From the NCBI GenBank assembly GCA_000697335.1, contig JNEM01016925.1, forward strand, positions 1 through 54,431: DNA of 54,431 bases, written 5' to 3'. Below are positions 24,345 to 35,780 of the stretch, piece by piece; within the stretch, counting starts at the first letter, position 1; each line of letters starts with the position of its first letter. The DNA is from Conidiobolus incongruus B7586 (Eukaryota > Entomophthoromycota > Entomophthoromycetes > Entomophthorales > Conidiobolaceae). A model generated the notes under the pieces. It did no database searches. It had not been told where the DNA came from and worked only from the letters and a program-made list of their open reading frames with translations. Position numbers and translations under genes: made by a program.

Positions 24345-25860
24345 TTAATTAATTGTTGTTAAGGAATTTTGTTGAGTTGAAGTCGTAAGAATAAGTTGAG
24401 TATCCTCCATATCGAATTAATGTTGGAAATGAGGTAAAAATATCAATAATAGTGAGCTTGTGAAGTCTCCAAATTAATTCGGTTTCATGGGCCAACTGGT
24501 TTGTTTATGGGCTCATCGACCAAATTTAATTAGACAAATGGGTTCTTAGTGTTGTGTTTATTAGTTGTATTGGGAGAAGGTGAGAACCATACTCCTTGCA
24601 TTATTTGCTCATTATATTCATCGTTTGATGACAAATTATCTGAAAGCCTGTGTCTAAATCTGTAATATGAAATAATACCAATAGTATTATGTATTAAAGC
24701 TTTAACTATTGCAATGATAACGATAGTACATTGTGATAACCCCGATGAACTACCGTAATAACTATCATATGCTCTAGTGACATTTAAATTAGATTTAAGC
24801 GTAAAATTATTCAGATCGAAAGCTGAGATTTTTGCAAACTTCCCTATTATGAGTAAATATGTTATGTATAAGTCAAAATAATTTAATCAAATAGAAACAA
24901 TATATCGAATTACCATGAATTAGTACCAATTGGTCCAGCAGGATAAAAGAATCACGGAGAGTTAACTTCAAACCAAACTGATTGCCATTTACATTACACA
25001 ACTGACGAATTTCTAAGGTCCATTTAATTGGGTCAAAAATTCCCAAGCTTGTCAGTAAATCTTGATGATATTTAGTATTTGCAATATTGCCCCAGTTAAT
25101 ATAAACTTTTTCTTTGTAAACAGTGGCAGAGGATTCTATTACAAACAATGTAATATTTTCATTTCCAAATTCGAATATATAGGAAATTTTTCCTGCCTTA
25201 TTCTCGACATCATATAACCACAATTTCGAATATGTATTAAATCTAACTTTGTTTAGTGTGCATTCGAATCTTGATCCAATTTTTGTAGAATTAAAAGATA
25301 ATCCACCAAATCCAAGTACATACCTATCACTTATGATCGCATTTTTATGGGAGGCAAGTGGTGGCAACGTGCCCTTTGTAATATGGCTCAAATCATTCCA
25401 CTATTTGTTGCCAAAATCAAACTTAATATATTGAATATGTAAATAAGTCTATGTTGAGAGAAATATAAAGTTCCCCTCAATAAATAAAATGCAGAGTCAT
25501 TTTTGTTACCCACCGCCGATTTGGTATAAAAAGCTTTAGAAAAATTGGCAGATTTAGTGAAGTTGATCAAACTCCAGTAAAATTGCAAGTCTTGTTAGTT
25601 TACAAGAATCAATTTGGACATCCTTTCTCCTCTATGAGTTTGGTATTATTAGATGCGGTGACTGGATCTAGCATTAAGCATTAATCATAGTCCATTAGTT
25701 TTACTATTTTCCACCCAAGGTTGGATATTAAGAAAATGAGCTAATTAGTTGTTGGGAACTTTAGATAATTTAAATACTGAAAGATACAAAATAATATTAA
25801 TGATGAGTCATTTTTGAAATTGCGAATTTTAACAATAGTATTACATATATATGGAATGTC
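24345..25860 (-). pseudogene. Kelch membrane-protein pseudogene, copy 5
   Basis: Minus-strand homology to copies 1 and 2. The best-kept part, 24905-25391, is open and covers HITKGTLPPLASHK, YVLGFGGLSFNST and the DSFILLDQLVLIHG block that ends exon 1. The conserved intron site follows (donor GTAATT near 24913), and exon 2 starts near 24843. The membrane segment near 24680-24740 and MQGVWFSPSP near 24575-24605 are readable. The terminal motif reads LPHFQH-stop near 24410-24430. The N-terminal third (25590-25860) is badly broken, with no start codon or signal peptide I can place. Several stops and frameshifts; non-functional. Confidence 0.85.
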
Positions 25861-26421
25861 AATATAATAGATATGTATTTTTTGACCTTTATCAAAACAT
25901 TTGGAAAATTAAAAAGATGACTTAGATGCAGCAAATATGATTGAATTAAGTAGAAATTCATTATTATCATTATTTGATTACGCGTATAGTATCAAAATTG
26001 ATTAATTAATCAATCTATAAACTTATACATAATTTTTTAAACGCAATTCAAAAAATGGATTTTATTATAAGCAGTTTGAAAGTAGGGAAGATCCAATAGT
26101 GAGATTTTTATAAGCATTGTGGTGTATTTTATTATATAATTATTTTCTCTTTGTTTATCCATAGAAAATTATTTAAATTTTTTCTGGTTTATTGCTATTT
26201 AATCCAAATTTTTATTCGGATACACATATTTCCATATCAATATTAACCTTTAATTAACAGTAAATCAATGATATTGTATCAATCTGTAATATTTTTAACA
26301 ATTATATATAATCATGATTAATTAGCCTTTATCCATATTACAATATTTGAAAAATTTTTATATATCAATGAAAATATGATTGATAAATCAAAACTACAAT
26401 ATCAACCAGTTTTTTTGCAAG
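25861..26421. other. Spacer upstream of pseudogene 5, 560 bp
   Basis: AT-rich; no gene or clear TATA box was recognised. Confidence 0.5.
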
Positions 26422-26773
26422 TGTTATATTTTATGATAAGGTTTGTAAAAAAATCATTGTTAGGAAAGTACCTGTAACATGATTTAGTAAATTATTTATT
26501 AATCCTGCTCTTTAGCATATCAGTACTATATATCTTAAAACTTACTGTTGAGACATTGTAGCAGAATATTCAGAAAACTAGAATCCCCTTTCTATTCTTA
26601 CTACTTCTGGATTTAAATAATTCATTCAATGAGTGACATATGTTTTAGATAAATTCTAATAAAAGGAGCTAAAGAGAATCATTTGATTATGAACCAACAA
26701 ACCCACTATAAAAGGGTGGTAATGTGGACTTAATTATCAAATCTAGACAGACAGGTATTATTGAAATACAACA
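26422..26773 (-). mobile_element. Solo-LTR-like repeat, long form, family A, with 4-bp flanks
   Basis: About 352 bp. Read on the minus strand it begins TGTTGTATTTCAATA and ends TATAACA, a TG...CA element with short inverted ends. The four bases before and after are both CAAG, a likely target duplication. It aligns with 9765-10113 along its length. It has no internal genes, so it is a solo LTR or an LTR-like nonautonomous repeat. This is the best-defined member of the family here. Confidence 0.7.
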
Positions 26774-27279
26774 CAAGCCCAAAAACCTATGAAGATATTC
26801 AATTTTGATAAATTTCAATTTTTTGTATTTGATATCTATTTTAAATCATCTATAACAATTAAAATTTTAATAAATTTGAAAACAAAAGTAATATATGATA
26901 TTTCCAATTATAATTAGATATTTGTTTTAATCTAATAAATTTTATAAATTATGAACATAATGAAACTAAATCTGCATTGTTTAAAATTAATAAACAGAGA
27001 TAATACCATATGAAAAAATAATAAAAATTTAAAATATTTAATCAATTTATAAAGCTTTCTAACTATTTAATCAAAAATATTTCCTCTAAATGTTAAAATT
27101 ATTATTCATGATTAATTCTACAAATGAATGAAAGTAATCAATTCAATAAAGAAATAAAAATTGAAATTTTGATACAGTTCATTATTGAAATTATAATTAT
27201 AATTATAATTGGAATTAAATTCAAACCATTAATAATGTTAAATTGAAAATTAATATTGTGATTTTAAGGATTACTAGTA
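26774..27279. other. AT-rich spacer, 500 bp
   Basis: I see nothing in it beyond AT-rich sequence. Confidence 0.5.
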
Positions 27280-27580
27280 GAGCGTTGATAATAGAGAAGA
27301 GAACGACTTGCTTGTGGCTTGTTTGGTAATGTAGGGTAGGGGGTTTCATTGGAGTTTGTAAAGGATTTAATGAGCTTGACAAAAGACTGGAGGAAATGAT
27401 GAAATCATACTACCATAATTGTTCTTTTATAGATTATTCATCGGCCGCAGGTGATGTAAAGAAGTATGCTAATTCTTCAGAAAAACTAGACCTTGAAGTG
27501 GCGTTGCAGACATTTCGGGGTTTATATCACCATAAGATAATAAATATCGAGATCAAGTTGATCGGGTGGGTTACTATCTA
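27280..27580 (+). repeat. Unidentified dispersed repeat, copy A, with an open frame
   Basis: About 300 bp, clearly richer in GC than its surroundings, and matching 31793-32071 in inverted orientation. An open frame from about 27348 to the stop at 27581 encodes GFNELDKRLEEMMKSYYHNC..., and the same frame is open in the other copy over the shared part, with mainly conservative differences. This copy carries about 65 bp that the other lacks. I do not recognise the protein or the element. Confidence 0.6.
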
Positions 27581-28461
27581 AATAACAACATTATAACATA
27601 CCTCAACTTTGATGACAAAATCTCATTATAACTATTTTAATATAATATTTAAATATTTTAACAGACTCTAGATTTAAATCCATAATGAAAGGCTCTAAAG
27701 GTATAATATATAGTATGTAGTCAAAAAGAAACTTTTAATAGATGTTTACAAATTTTTTAGCTAGTTTGAGGCTAAAAATTATTAGGAAAAACTAGAGAAT
27801 TCTTATATTAATAGTAATGTTCAATCCTACAATAAATTATTTCTATATATATATATATTACACACTATAATATATATATATATATATATACAACAAATTA
27901 TACCAGTTTATTAAACTCTTATTCATTAATTGATGGAACATGTAAAGATTTTTTTATTATATTTACAACCTTATTAATACTAATCTAGCTTTTCTTATCA
28001 TTACTACAAACTTGAATAAAATTTTGGATATGTTATAGGAACGTGGAATGCCAATGATTTATATATTTTTAAGACCTTTTGTTATTGAAGTTAACATCTG
28101 TTTACCTTTTAGCTGGTAATCATTTCTGACGTTAGATATATATATATATTCTAAACATCTTTTGAAATAAGAATACATATATTCTACTAATAAAAGTGCT
28201 TATAGATAATGAAACTATTATTGATTTATCTTAAAGAGTTATTAAAGTTTAATTATGAACCTGATTAATATTACAACGTCATTTAAAATAAGTATTCTAC
28301 TAACAATAAAAACTCTAATTGAATGAATATAAATTATGTACATATCTATGACAATCATATATCAAAATTTTGAAAATTTTCTAAAATTTCAAATATCAAT
28401 AAATTCAAAACTTATAAAATTAAATAGAATAAGGATATTATCATGTTTTTTTAATAATCTA
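27581..28461. other. Spacer with AT microsatellites
   Basis: AT runs at 27844-27858 and 27869-27890. No gene was seen. Confidence 0.6.
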
Positions 28462-30066
28462 TCAATTGGAAATTGATCTTTGACTGATACTAGATTTACC
28501 AATAACCTTAGCACAGTCTCCCAAATCCACTTCATGCTGAAAATGAGGTAAATTCAAATAATTATTAGTCGCAGCGAAAGAACTATCTATGAAAAGATCA
28601 GGATTAGTAGATTGAAGTTTCTTCAAATAAGCTATATCTGATGAATGGAAAAATCTGCTTTGATTGTGGCCTTATTCTGAGATTTGGCTGTTGATGATAT
28701 AGCAGTTGGATTGAACCATGCTCCATGCATTTCTTGATTGATATTCGCTGAGTTATTGGAGCATGTACTATTCCCTGAATTTTTATGCTTATATCGTTTA
28801 TACATAAAATGAACTATGACTAATACAACTATGATACAAGCTGCTATTATTATGATTATTGCATATAATGAGAGCTTTGAGCTTTCAGTTGGGTTATAAT
28901 TTCCTGATACATTTAAATATCTATAAATTTCAACATTTAAATCTATAGCATAGATTTTATCTTCATAACCGGCATTTGCATTACCTATAATTCGATAAGT
29001 TAAATTCAATATAATATGAGTATTGATTCTAATTATCATGAACTATTACTAGTTGATCGTTCAAAATAAAGCTATCATGGAAATTCAATCCAATATTTAT
29101 TAATTGGTGGCTGGAATTATAGAATTGGTACAATTCCCTTGTCCATTGATGATAATCCAAAATACCCAAATTGGGTTCTTCTTGTGTGTTAATGTTCCAT
29201 GAGTCACCACTATAAATGAATCTTTTTCTTGATATACATTTGCTGAGAATGCATATCTACCAGTGGTGATATCTGATACATTCTTTTTAGTTGATTTGAT
29301 ATGAATTGTTTCCCATTGGTTAATAACCATGTCGTATAGCCATAAAGTATCTAGTGAATTGAGTGTCAAATCGTTTTAAGATGAATCATATTGTGAATTT
29401 AAGCTATTATTAGTCGATGAAATCCCTCCAAAAGAAAGCAAATATCGATTTTCAATCACTACAGTTCGATGAGCTGAAACAGGAGGGATTTTCTCCATAG
29501 TATTATCGCTTAAATCACTCCATTTGAGATCTAAAATCATATTTATAGAACAGACTACACATAGCTGGTTCTTTGAGTTGATCCGAATAAGCATTTCCAC
29601 CTAATATATATAGAGAAAAATGATTGTTATTTGCAATAATTGATGAAATAAATGAATTTCTTGGAAAGCTCTTGTTTGAAGGTATTGGAATAAAGCTCGA
29701 ATCCAATTTGACATAGTTTTCGTTTTTCATTAATTCACTTATCCAATTATCTTGAGCAACTGACTGTTCTGCAATACTGGAATAATCTAGACCTCCTATC
29801 ATCAATAACTCTTGTGCTCTTTGAATATCAACAGCTGGTGGAATGTCAAGTAACTGGGGTGTGTAAGTAGTTGACATTTTGGGTGGTTGAAATATCATTC
29901 CATTGTTATTGATTTGATCTAAAGAACCGTCTTTTAAATGGTATACAGTGACCACCGGATTCTTCGTGTCCCAATGCTCAAAGTCATATACGAAAATAGT
30001 TTGATTTTTGTAAATACGTGTGATATAAGGAAATGATATTTCAACATTAGGGTTTAAACTTGACAT
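28462..30066 (-). pseudogene. Kelch membrane-protein pseudogene, copy 6
   Basis: A young-looking pseudogene, most like copy 7 (both have the VYDFEHWD block). From 30066 the frame MSSLNPNVEISFPYITRIYK is open but lacks the signal peptide found in all intact copies. Further damage: a frameshift near 29515-29540, an in-frame stop at about 29370, a frameshift near 29220, a changed intron donor (CATG followed by AT instead of GT, near 29037), and a frameshift near 28630. The tail motifs survive in pieces: MHGAWFNPT and YLNLPHFQHEVDLGD (about 28515-28560). The TATA box upstream persists. The intron acceptor and transmembrane segment (LSLYAIIIIIAACIIVVLVI) are still readable. Confidence 0.88.
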
Positions 30067-30140
30067 TTAAATGATAAAATTATCGAGTTCCTAATTTCAT
30101 CCGAATATCAATTCGAAATATGAAATAATTAGATTTTAAG

Positions 30141-30150
30141 GATATTTATA
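30141..30150 (-). promoter_or_regulatory. TATA box left upstream of kelch pseudogene 6
   Basis: TATAAATATC on the minus strand, about 75-84 nt before the first open ATG, in keeping with the family promoter. Confidence 0.5.
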
Positions 30151-31792
30151 CACTCAGGACTCTCTAAATTAATGGGATGTTATTTGAAATTTTTTGTTTC
30201 ATTATTCTACACTTTCAATGGAAAAATCTTTTTAGTTTTATACGGAAATTCAACCAATAATATGAATTTCAATTACTAAATAAACACTTGGATGATCAAT
30301 ATTATTTATTAATCACAGTTTATACTGTTCTTAAAGTTGAAATATATAATAATTGAATATATTGATAGGGCATCTTGAATATAATTTCAAATATAAATCT
30401 ATATTTATATCAATAATTTCTATAGTTTCAATTTTGAATTATGAAAAATTTGATTTAAATATATTATCAATCTATAATAATTATAAACAAATGATAGGCA
30501 ATGAAAAAATCACATTTATATAAATTAATGAATTAACGATGATCTTTTGAGTATCCTAAATAGTAGAGATTATGAATTATGGGTTAATACTAATCGTATC
30601 AATAACATGAATATATTTTTATATTATCTATTTCAAATATATATATATATATGATGATTAAAGCTATAAAATTTTCGACTTGTAAGTAATGTAGACATTT
30701 ATTATTTTTTAGAGTTTAATTATCAAACATCCTATTATTTGTTTAAAATTATTACATACTACTAGCTAAATAATAACTTTCTAATGAAAAACAAAACTCT
30801 GTTATATTTAAACTGCTAGTACTATTTTTTCAATTGAGTAATTTTTACAATATTGTATTTCAACGTTCACAGAATGATTGATATTTCTTTTATTACATTA
30901 AAACTAATATAATGTTGACTGAAATTATACTATTTAAATTTAAATATATTCGTTCTGTTATTTTAGTTAATTTCACATATATCATCAATTTATATAAGAT
31001 TACTCAATTGTCAAAATGCTACTGGAAATTGAAGTATATAATTATTTGAAACAAAAATCAATATTTATTAATATAATATATTTGATGGTATTCTTAACTT
31101 CTACATTAGTATCAATCAATGTACTCGATTCAGAATATTCATATTTTTAAACATTAATTTTTTTTTAAAAAGGTACTGAAAAAATCAATTTCTATATTGA
31201 AATTCTTTATGTGATCTCACTTATATTTATCATTTGAATAAATGACGAGAAAAATGACATATATATCTGAACAAAAAGTGAAAAAAAATAATCTTGAAAT
31301 TATAGAATAGAAGGTGTATTTATGATTATACATCATAACATTAGAATATTAATAAGAGTGCCCAAAGCATATAATTCAAATTTATTTGCAATATAAATAT
31401 CATACTCTTTAAATTTTATTTAATATTCTTACCATTATATAATTTGTAACAATGATAATATACCTTTTAGTTATATTTTTAAAATGTTATAGATTAAAGA
31501 TAAATGAAATTATAATGTTTGTTCAAACAATTATTATAACAATAAGAATTTAAAATATTATTAATCTTTAAACAAAATCAATTCAAATATTAATAATGAA
31601 ATTAATAAATATGTCTCATAGTTTCGAAATTTATAATATTTCCATTTGAAAAGTTGTGGATATAGGTAACATCGAAATTTTATATTATATTTTGAATATT
31701 AAGTTGATGAATTCTTTTATTATATTAATTTTTATATTATATTAAGAGCTCAGTTTAATGATTAAAATAAGGATATTTTTATATTATGGTTA
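30151..31792. other. AT-rich spacer, 1.6 kb
   Basis: No gene, RNA or recognisable repeat beyond short AT runs (about 30637-30652). Confidence 0.55.
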
Positions 31793-32069
31793 CTTGAATA
31801 GTAATCCACCCAACTAGCTTGATCTTGCAATTTATTACCCTATCATGATATAACTCCGAAATACCTTCTACACCACCTACGGCCGACGAATAGCCTATAA
31901 AAGAACAATTATGGTGGTATGATTTAATCATTACCTCCAGTCTTTTGTCAAGCTCATTAAACCCTTTACAAACTCCAATGAAACACCCTAACCTATACTA
32001 CCAAATAAACCACAAGCAAGTCGCTCTCTTCCCTATGAGCAATTTTTTATTATCAATCGGCAGAACCGC

Positions 32070-32071
<2 letters not shown>
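31793..32071 (-). repeat. Unidentified dispersed repeat, copy B, inverted
   Basis: The minus strand matches 27280-27580, for example ATTGGAGTTTGTAAAGG, ATAATTGTTCTTTTATAG and GGTGGATTACTAT. About 65 bp of copy A is missing from the 3' half. The two copies bracket kelch pseudogene 6 as a 4.8-kb inverted pair. Confidence 0.6.

Positions 32072-32073
<2 letters not shown>

Positions 32074-32114
<41 letters not shown>
32074..32114. repeat. (TA)n microsatellite
   Basis: About 41 bp of uninterrupted TA, directly beside repeat copy B. It is the longest such run in the window. Confidence 0.95.
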
Positions 32115-32117
<3 letters not shown>

Positions 32118-32301
32118 ATTTCTAAGGGATTTGAAAGTAAATAGGATTTTTGAATTCAAAATATCGAATAATATTAAATAATAGCTTAGATCTGATTATA
32201 TTAAAAAAATCTTAGTTTTATTTAATCAATGAAAAATATATTATACAATATAAAAATGTCATTTTTATCAAATATTAACTAAAAATGCATGATTAACAAT
32301 T

Positions 32302-33944
32302 TTATATTGATGTTTTAGTATGATTCGATTTACTAATACTAATTGGAGAGTCTCCCATATCTACCTCGTGTTGGAAATAAGGTAAGTTCATATAAATTTC
32401 ACTTTCAGTCATGGTACTCTCTATCGGTTTGTTGAATGAGGAAGAGCTGAAATTCTTTAAATACTCTATATTAGATAAATTGCTAAAATCTGTCAGGATT
32501 TCGTTTTTGATATAAGATTGGGTTGTTGATGGAATGATAGTTGGGTGGGACCATATTTCGTGCATTTCTTGATTGGTCTTTAATTGATCTTTGATATTTG
32601 GGATACTGTTGGATTTTTTACGTTTATGGCGTTTATAAAAACAATAAGCAATGATTACTACGAGCAAAAAGCAAGCAATTGTTATTAGAATCATAGCATA
32701 TAATGGAAGGCTGGAACTGTTTGTTGGGTCGTAATTTCCTGATACATTTAAATAATCGATAAACTTCATCTTATTTAAGTCTATTGCATAAATCTTATCT
32801 TCGTAGCCACTATCTGCGTTACCTATAATTAGATAGATTAAATTTAATATTAATTTAAATAAAAATATTTGTTCTAATTACCATGAACTATGACCAGTTG
32901 ATCATGTAAAATAAAAGTATCTGGAAAATTGATGCCCATTTTGATTAATTTTTGGCTAGAGTTATAAAATTGGTGCCATTCCCATGTCCATCGATAGTAA
33001 TCTAATACACCTAAATAGGGTTCATCCCTCTCGTTGTTATTGATCCAAGAAGTGCCACCATAAATGTATACTTTTCCGTTATATACATTTGCTGAGAATC
33101 CATATCTACCAGTGGTGATATCCGATGCAATTTTTTTAATTGACCTGGTATTGACTGTTTCCCATTGGTTGGAAACTGTATCGTATCGCCATAGATTGTC
33201 AAGTGGATTAAGTTTTGTATTTCTTTTAGATGTTTCGTATTGTGAATTGGTATAAGTAGTATTCGATGACATTCCTCCCAGAATTAGTAAATATCGATTA
33301 TCAAGGATCACTGTTTTATGAGCTGTAACAGGAGGCACTTTTCCCTTTGTGGTATCACTCAAGTCGCTCCAATTTTTAGTAGTAAAGTTATATTTATAAA
33401 ATAAATTACATATAGCAGGCTCTTTTAAATCATCAGAATATGCAAACCCCCCAAAGACATACAGAACAGAATTGTTATCATCTGTAACAATTGACGCAGT
33501 GAAAAAATTCTTTGGAAAGTTTTTGTATGGAGGTATTGGAATAAAGCTGGAATCAAATCTGACACTATTTTCATTTTCCATTATTTCACTCACCCAGTAT
33601 TTTTCAATAATTGGCTCTCCTGATATACTGGAATAATTTTGACCACCTATCATCCATAATTCATTAGATTTTTCAGCATCTACAGTCGATGGAATATCTA
33701 GGAATTGGGGCGTATAGGTAGATGGCATTTTGGATAGCTGAAATACCATTCCTTGTTTATTGATATCATCTAACAAGCTGTCTTTTAATGGGTAAATAGT
33801 GACTACTGGGTTGTCCATATCCCAATGTTCGAAATCGTAAACATAAATCATATTGTTTTTATAAATACTAGTGGTGTAGGTCCATGTTAACGAAGTAGAT
33901 TTGATTATATTTATTAACATAAACAGTGTTATTATCAAATTCAT
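32302..33944 (-). CDS. Kelch-ectodomain type I membrane protein, copy 7
   Basis: Exons are 32882-33944 and 32302-32822, with a 59-nt intron at 32823-32881 (GTAATT...TATAG) in the family position. The spliced protein is 527 aa. It has a signal peptide (MNLIITLFMLINIIKSTS) and the block IYKNNMIYVYDFEHWD. The propeller has ELWMIGG, LYVFGG, YLLILGG and VYIYGG turns. Exon 2 begins with NADSGYEDKIYAIDLN, then SGNYDPT, a transmembrane helix (LPLYAMILITIACFLLVVII), a very basic stop-transfer (KRHKRKK), MHEIWSHPT, and IYMNLPYFQHEVDMGD near the C-terminus. Unspliced, the frame stops right after His-Gly-Asn, so splicing is needed for the membrane anchor. It forms a subgroup with copies 6 and 8. Function unknown. 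Confidence 0.88.
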
Positions 33945-33994
33945 ATTTTTGGAATTTCATTATGACGAGATTAAGTAATTATGATCAGCCTACC

Positions 33995-34002
33995 TATTTA
34001 TA
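33995..34002 (-). promoter_or_regulatory. TATA box of kelch copy 7
   Basis: TATAAATA on the minus strand, 51-58 nt before the ATG. Confidence 0.6.
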
Positions 34003-34649
34003 TTTTTTTCAATCCAATTAAACTATGAGATTTGATTAAAGTTAAGTTTTAAACATGTCATTTATGCTTAAGATTCTATTTTTCATTTTACAGATTTAAT
34101 TCGTTAATTTAATCATTTTCATTTACTAATCAAAAATTGGAGGATCAGTTACCAAAATTGTCACAAGTACTCATATATTTTTCAATTCAAAAATATATAA
34201 TTGTTAATGTTTTTATTTTATTATATATGTTTACTTAGTTTATATTTTTATTTATATATTATTCTTCAAATTCAATAGAATTGTTATTTTGGTGGTAGTA
34301 TATTAGTGCGACATTTACTTCACAAGATTAATGAATTCAAGCTAGGAAATTTTATTTTGATAATCACCAAAATCTCCTGAATTATGGAAGTTATGGAAAT
34401 TATGAAATGATATCAACAAATCATTAAAATAATTAATTTAGATATAGAATATTGAATTTATATCATTTTATTTTGACCAATTATTCGATATATATAAGGG
34501 AATCTGTGAGGTCCTCGAATTATTAAAAGGAGATTTAATTAAACATTATGAAATTTGATTAAAATAAGAAATTTATTGGATTAATAGTCAAAAAGTTATA
34601 TAAATTGAAAAAAAATTTTAAAATAGGTAATAAACAAATTTGATAGTAT
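34003..34649. other. AT-rich spacer, 650 bp
   Basis: No gene was seen. Confidence 0.5.
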
Positions 34650-34980
34650 TAACACGCCTTGGGAAAGCCGTGTCCAGAGTAATTTAAATAAAAGAGACAG
34701 ATCTGGGGAATTCCATGTAATTGTTAGGGAGATAGGGGGTTTATTGGTTTGAGTCAAATAGCTGGGAGGACCCAGATCGAACTCTTGTTGAGGATAGCTC
34801 TAATTCCGAGTTTTATATAGAGTGAGTTGGGTAAGGTGATTCATGAGATTCTCTGGTGACTTGCATCAACGGCCAATTAAAAGATAGAGTGGGAGCAAAT
34901 GGTATGCGAGGGGGAAATGACTTTAATATTAGGTTGATTTAAGAATACTTGGGCAGAACGGAGTCACCTGACTCGTGACA
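34650..34980 (-). mobile_element. Solo LTR, family B, GC-richer, with 4-bp target duplication
   Basis: A 331-bp element read on the minus strand, starting TGTCACGAGTCAGGTGACTC. It has a TATA box (TATATAAA, 34812-34819) and an AATAAA signal (34740-34745) in the order expected of an LTR U3-R-U5. The ends carry short imperfect inverted repeats (TGTCACG against CGTGTTA). Both sides are flanked by GTAT (34646-34649 and 34981-34984). It is distinctly less AT-rich than anything around it, so it arrived recently or has escaped the local mutation bias. No internal retroelement genes are attached. Unrelated to family A. Confidence 0.82.
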
Positions 34981-35780
34981 GTATAACTTGCTAAATATTT
35001 ATAAAAATAATTAATTCTAAGAACTAATCGATTCTGTGGTGTGTAGTTATTCAATTTTTCTATGAAAAATCATATATTATATTACATTATTAAAAAGATG
35101 GAATTAAATTTTACAATCAATTATTATATTATTATATTATTATATTTAATCATAAATTATCATATCTAATAACATTTCGATACATTATGCATGTTGAAAG
35201 AGAATTAGTTGATAGATTCCTAAATTAATATTCTTAAATTATAAATTGTTCACAATATAGATATAAATAAGTTGAATTTTGCTTTTTTGAAGAATTTATA
35301 ATATTTAATATAGCAATTCAAATTGATTTATTATAAAATAAATTTCCTTGATATAGAAATTTAGTCACATTTTGATTTCAATATTTATTACTCTCAAATA
35401 TATATTCAATATATCGTTAAGCTTCAAATTAGTATAACATTACAGAGGATAAGGACACTTTGTATTAAAAATCAAATATAAATTATATCAAATTTTGTTT
35501 ACCAATATTCAAATTTTTATTTTAGAATGTTAGTATACACTTAACTAGATTAAATTCTATTATTTATTATTCTAATTTTAAAAAAAATGTCGCCTATTTG
35601 AATTTTGGAATATATTAAAAATAATACTGAATTCGATATCATTTTAAATTGTTGTTGCTATATATCAATCTCTATTAATCATAAATTCAAAGTAAAGCAT
35701 ATATTTTTGATATTTATATATTCAAATGCTAAAAGATAAATTAATCTATTTAAATTAATTACATTTATTTAAATAAATAA
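34981..35780. other. AT-rich spacer, 800 bp
   Basis: Contains short TTATA repeats near 35124-35150. No gene was seen. Confidence 0.5.

Noticed and set aside
27396-27581. 61-residue frame as an ordinary host gene
   Set aside because: It lies within a dispersed repeat with a second, inverted copy in the same array and has no upstream gene structure; listed as repeat instead.
32074-32114. AT dinucleotide tracts as possible origin or centromere elements
   Set aside because: Such tracts occur at least six times in this AT-rich window without any further shared structure; treated as simple microsatellites.
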